Shown here one piece after another: positions 62,355 through 64,000 of a stretch of 64,000 bases of DNA (position 1 is the first letter of the stretch; the number at the start of each line of letters is the position of its first letter). The DNA comes from Nitrospirota bacterium (lineage in GTDB: Bacteria > Nitrospirota > Nitrospiria > Nitrospirales > Nitrospiraceae), in assembly GCA_030682135.1 (NCBI GenBank), contig JAUXQT010000005.1:62001-126000 (forward strand). Direction: 5' to 3'. The translations under genes were made by a program, and so were the position numbers. The notes under the pieces were generated by a model, which worked only from the letters and a program-made list of their open reading frames with translations, was not told the origin of the DNA and ran no database searches.

Positions 62355-63914
62355 TTACTGATCGGTCTTCAACCATTGTTTGACGATGACAGCCGTCGCT
62401 TCAGGATTGCTGCGTGCCATATCGATGAGCTGTGAGCGCGGTTTCCCATCCAGCGCCGCTTCGACCTGACTGACCGAAGCAGGCAATGACGCAGTGGCGC
62501 TTTGTTCTAATGCAGTCCCCGTCGATCCCAACATGCCCAGCAGCGGGCGCACGACCATAAACAGAATCAGGAGAAAGAGCAGCCCGCCGACCCCATACCG
62601 GAGATAGGGCAAGAAGGGATTCGTCGCATCGGCTGAGGCCTCGATACCCTGAGTGGACGGCTCTTCAGTCGCGATGTCGAACTGCACATTCGTCACCTGA
62701 ACTTGATCCTGGCGCTCAGCCGAATAACCCATCGCTTTTTTCACTATCTCCTCGATGCGCTTCATGTCTTCTTCAGACCGTGCAACGTACTTCTTGGCCT
62801 GGTCGGCTGCCAGTTTCCCGTCTGCAGAGGCCTTCGCGCCTTCGTAGATGCCGTCCACGAGCACCGCCACAGAGAGCTGCTTAATGTTGCCGCTGGATTC
62901 CACGATGCGGGACACGGTTCGGCTAATTTCGTAGTTCACCGTCTCGTTTTTGGTCTGATTACTGGTCGAGCTGGTCTGAGGCGGCTCCTGGTCGGTCCCG
63001 GGCGGCACATTCGATTGGACGCCTGGGACGCCACCGGATACACCATTCACGCCATTAGATTTTTCTTGTCCTCGCTGTTCACTCCGCACAACTTGGCCGT
63101 TTGGATCGTACCGCTCTTCCGTCGTTTCGATTTTACGGAAGTCGAGAGTACTCGAGACGCGCACGACCGCTTTATTCTGTCCGACGATCCGCTCCAGCAT
63201 AGATTGGATACGGGTTTCAATGTCCTTCTCCACTGTCCGCTGGTATTCCAATTGCGACCCGGTGAGCCCTGCCGCGTCATCGCTCCCGGCTGCGGACGAA
63301 AGAAGCCGCCCATGGCCATCCACCACAGTGACATCCTTCACTTGGAGCCCCTCAACACTGCTCGACACAAGGTGGACGATGCCGTTGACTTGCGTTTTGG
63401 CGAGCGTCTGTCCATTCCGCAACGACACCACAATTGAGGCACGTGCCCGGTTTTCCTCGGTTCCAAAGAGCCGCCGCTCAGGGGTTGCTAGATGCACGCG
63501 GGCTCGCTCGATCTCCGGCATTTGGGCAATCGTTCGAGCCAATTCGCCTTGCAAGGCGCGGCGATAATTCAGCTTCTGCACGAAATCCGACATCCCGATC
63601 GACGACCGATCGAAAATCTCAAATCCTACACCGCCCCCGTGCGGAAGCCCCTGGGAGGCCAACTGCAATCGTAATTCGTGCACTTGCGCGCTAGGAACCA
63701 GGATGGTCGTCCCCCCTCCGGTCGTCTCGTACGGCACCTTCGTTTCTTTCAGTTTATCCACAATCCCGGATGCATCCTCAGGGTTGAGGTTGGTAAATAA
63801 CACCTGCATGTCTGGTTGTTGTGTCCAGAGGGTCACGGCTATCAATCCGGCGATTGAGCCGGCGAGCGCAACCAGAATGATCAAGCGTTGATTGATGGAA
63901 AACTTTGACAACAT
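62355..63914 (-). CDS. fliF: MS-ring protein FliF
   Basis: A 519-residue FliF with membrane helices at ~15-30 (LIILVALAGSIAGLIAVTLW) and ~440-460 (GVGGLLFLLILFMVVRPLL). Ring-building motifs follow the first helix (VPYETTGGGTTILVPSAQVH) and the C-terminal SLIDMARSNPEATAVI-like tail (PRSQLIDMARSNPEATAVIV) binds FliG. AGGAG precedes the ATG. Confidence 0.96.
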   Translation of the reverse strand: MLSKFSINQRLIILVALAGSIAGLIAVTLWTQQPDMQVLFTNLNPEDASGIVDKLKETKVPYETTGGGTTILVPSAQVHELRLQLASQGLPHGGGVGFEIFDRSSIGMSDFVQKLNYRRALQGELARTIAQMPEIERARVHLATPERRLFGTEENRARASIVVSLRNGQTLAKTQVNGIVHLVSSSVEGLQVKDVTVVDGHGRLLSSAAGSDDAAGLTGSQLEYQRTVEKDIETRIQSMLERIVGQNKAVVRVSSTLDFRKIETTEERYDPNGQVVRSEQRGQEKSNGVNGVSGGVPGVQSNVPPGTDQEPPQTSSTSNQTKNETVNYEISRTVSRIVESSGNIKQLSVAVLVDGIYEGAKASADGKLAADQAKKYVARSEEDMKRIEEIVKKAMGYSAERQDQVQVTNVQFDIATEEPSTQGIEASADATNPFLPYLRYGVGGLLFLLILFMVVRPLLGMLGSTGTALEQSATASLPASVSQVEAALDGKPRSQLIDMARSNPEATAVIVKQWLKTDQ

Positions 63915-63943
63915 AGGGCCCTACTCCTCGCTAACGGCGTTCT

Positions 63944-63998
63944 CGACACTCGTGAAGCGTCGCTCGTTTCAAGATTCGGACGTTTCACGCTTCACGAA
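63944..63998. repeat. GTGAAGCGT-type palindrome upstream of fliF
   Basis: CTCGTGAAGCGTCGCTCG (63949-63966) faces ACGTTTCACGCTTCACGA (63980-63997). The outer arms TCGTGAAGCGT and ACGCTTCACGA are perfect inverts. It is in the gap that should hold the end of the preceding gene or promoter, cut by the right edge. Confidence 0.6.
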
Positions 63999-64000
63999 TG

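Noticed and set aside
1-64000. CRISPR array, tRNA or rRNA genes
   Set aside because: No regularly spaced direct repeats and no tRNA-like or rRNA sequence were seen; the repeats found are palindromic and isolated.

Overview
The window is one continuous flagellar locus of a Gram-negative bacterium: L- and P-ring genes (flgH, flgI), the LPS-type outer-membrane signal peptides, and σ28- and σ54-like promoters all point that way. Moderate-to-high GC, the merged flg/fli/flh order, a Maf/nonulosonate glycosylation island and many palindromic intergenic repeats suggest a Nitrospira-like member of the Nitrospirota. That taxonomic call is inference from gene content and style; the sequence alone does not prove it. 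Nearly all genes lie on the minus strand. The exception is a two-gene plus-strand unit at 25.0-29.5 kb.

Read in the direction of transcription (right to left), the layout is as follows. (1) 63.9-53.3 kb holds the MS ring, switch, export ATPase and hook: fliF, fliG, a receiver-domain-FliH fusion, fliI, fliJ, a MotE-like gene, fliK, flgD, flgE. (2) 53.0-41.5 kb opens with a σ54-type -24/-12 promoter and holds fliL, fliM, fliN, fliO, fliP, fliQ, fliR, flhB, flhA, flhF, flhG and fliA (σ28), then a degenerate GGDEF protein. (3) 41.0-29.6 kb opens with a second σ54-type promoter and holds flgF, flgG, flgA, flgH, an orphan FlgH-C-terminal-like ORF, flgI and a FlgJ-type rod-binding gene. It then passes through a σ28-like promoter to flgM, flgN, flgK, flgL and finally csrA-fliW. 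(4) 29.5-22.7 kb is a c-di-GMP/phosphorelay island: a plus-strand HD-GYP protein and a large hybrid histidine kinase, divergent from a minus-strand HD-GYP/PilZ pair. (5) 22.2-6.4 kb is a flagellin-glycosylation island: regulator, oxidoreductase, aminotransferase, CMP-nonulosonate synthetase, NeuB, NeuC, two SDR enzymes, two DUF115/Maf-type proteins, a B12-binding radical SAM enzyme and a sialidase-like protein. (6) 6.0-0 kb holds the filament genes: fliC, flaG, fliD, fliS, a FliT-position gene and a gene cut by the left edge.

The regulation reads as a hierarchy. σ54-type promoters precede early and middle genes. A recurring late-gene signature, T(C/T/A)AAG-N14-15-NCCGATA, precedes fliC, fliD, flgM, csrA-fliW, both HD-GYP units and, in weaker form, the GGDEF gene and the glycan-island regulator. 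FlgM would hold FliA until the hook is complete. CsrA/FliW probably control flagellin translation through a leader that carries two CsrA-like GGA sites. The most unusual items are the receiver domain fused to FliH, the orphan FlgH-like C-terminal domain between flgH and flgI, the nonulosonate island that pairs sugar synthesis with a sialidase-like protein and a radical SAM enzyme but has no visible acetyltransferase, and a shared module repeated in FlgK and FlgL.
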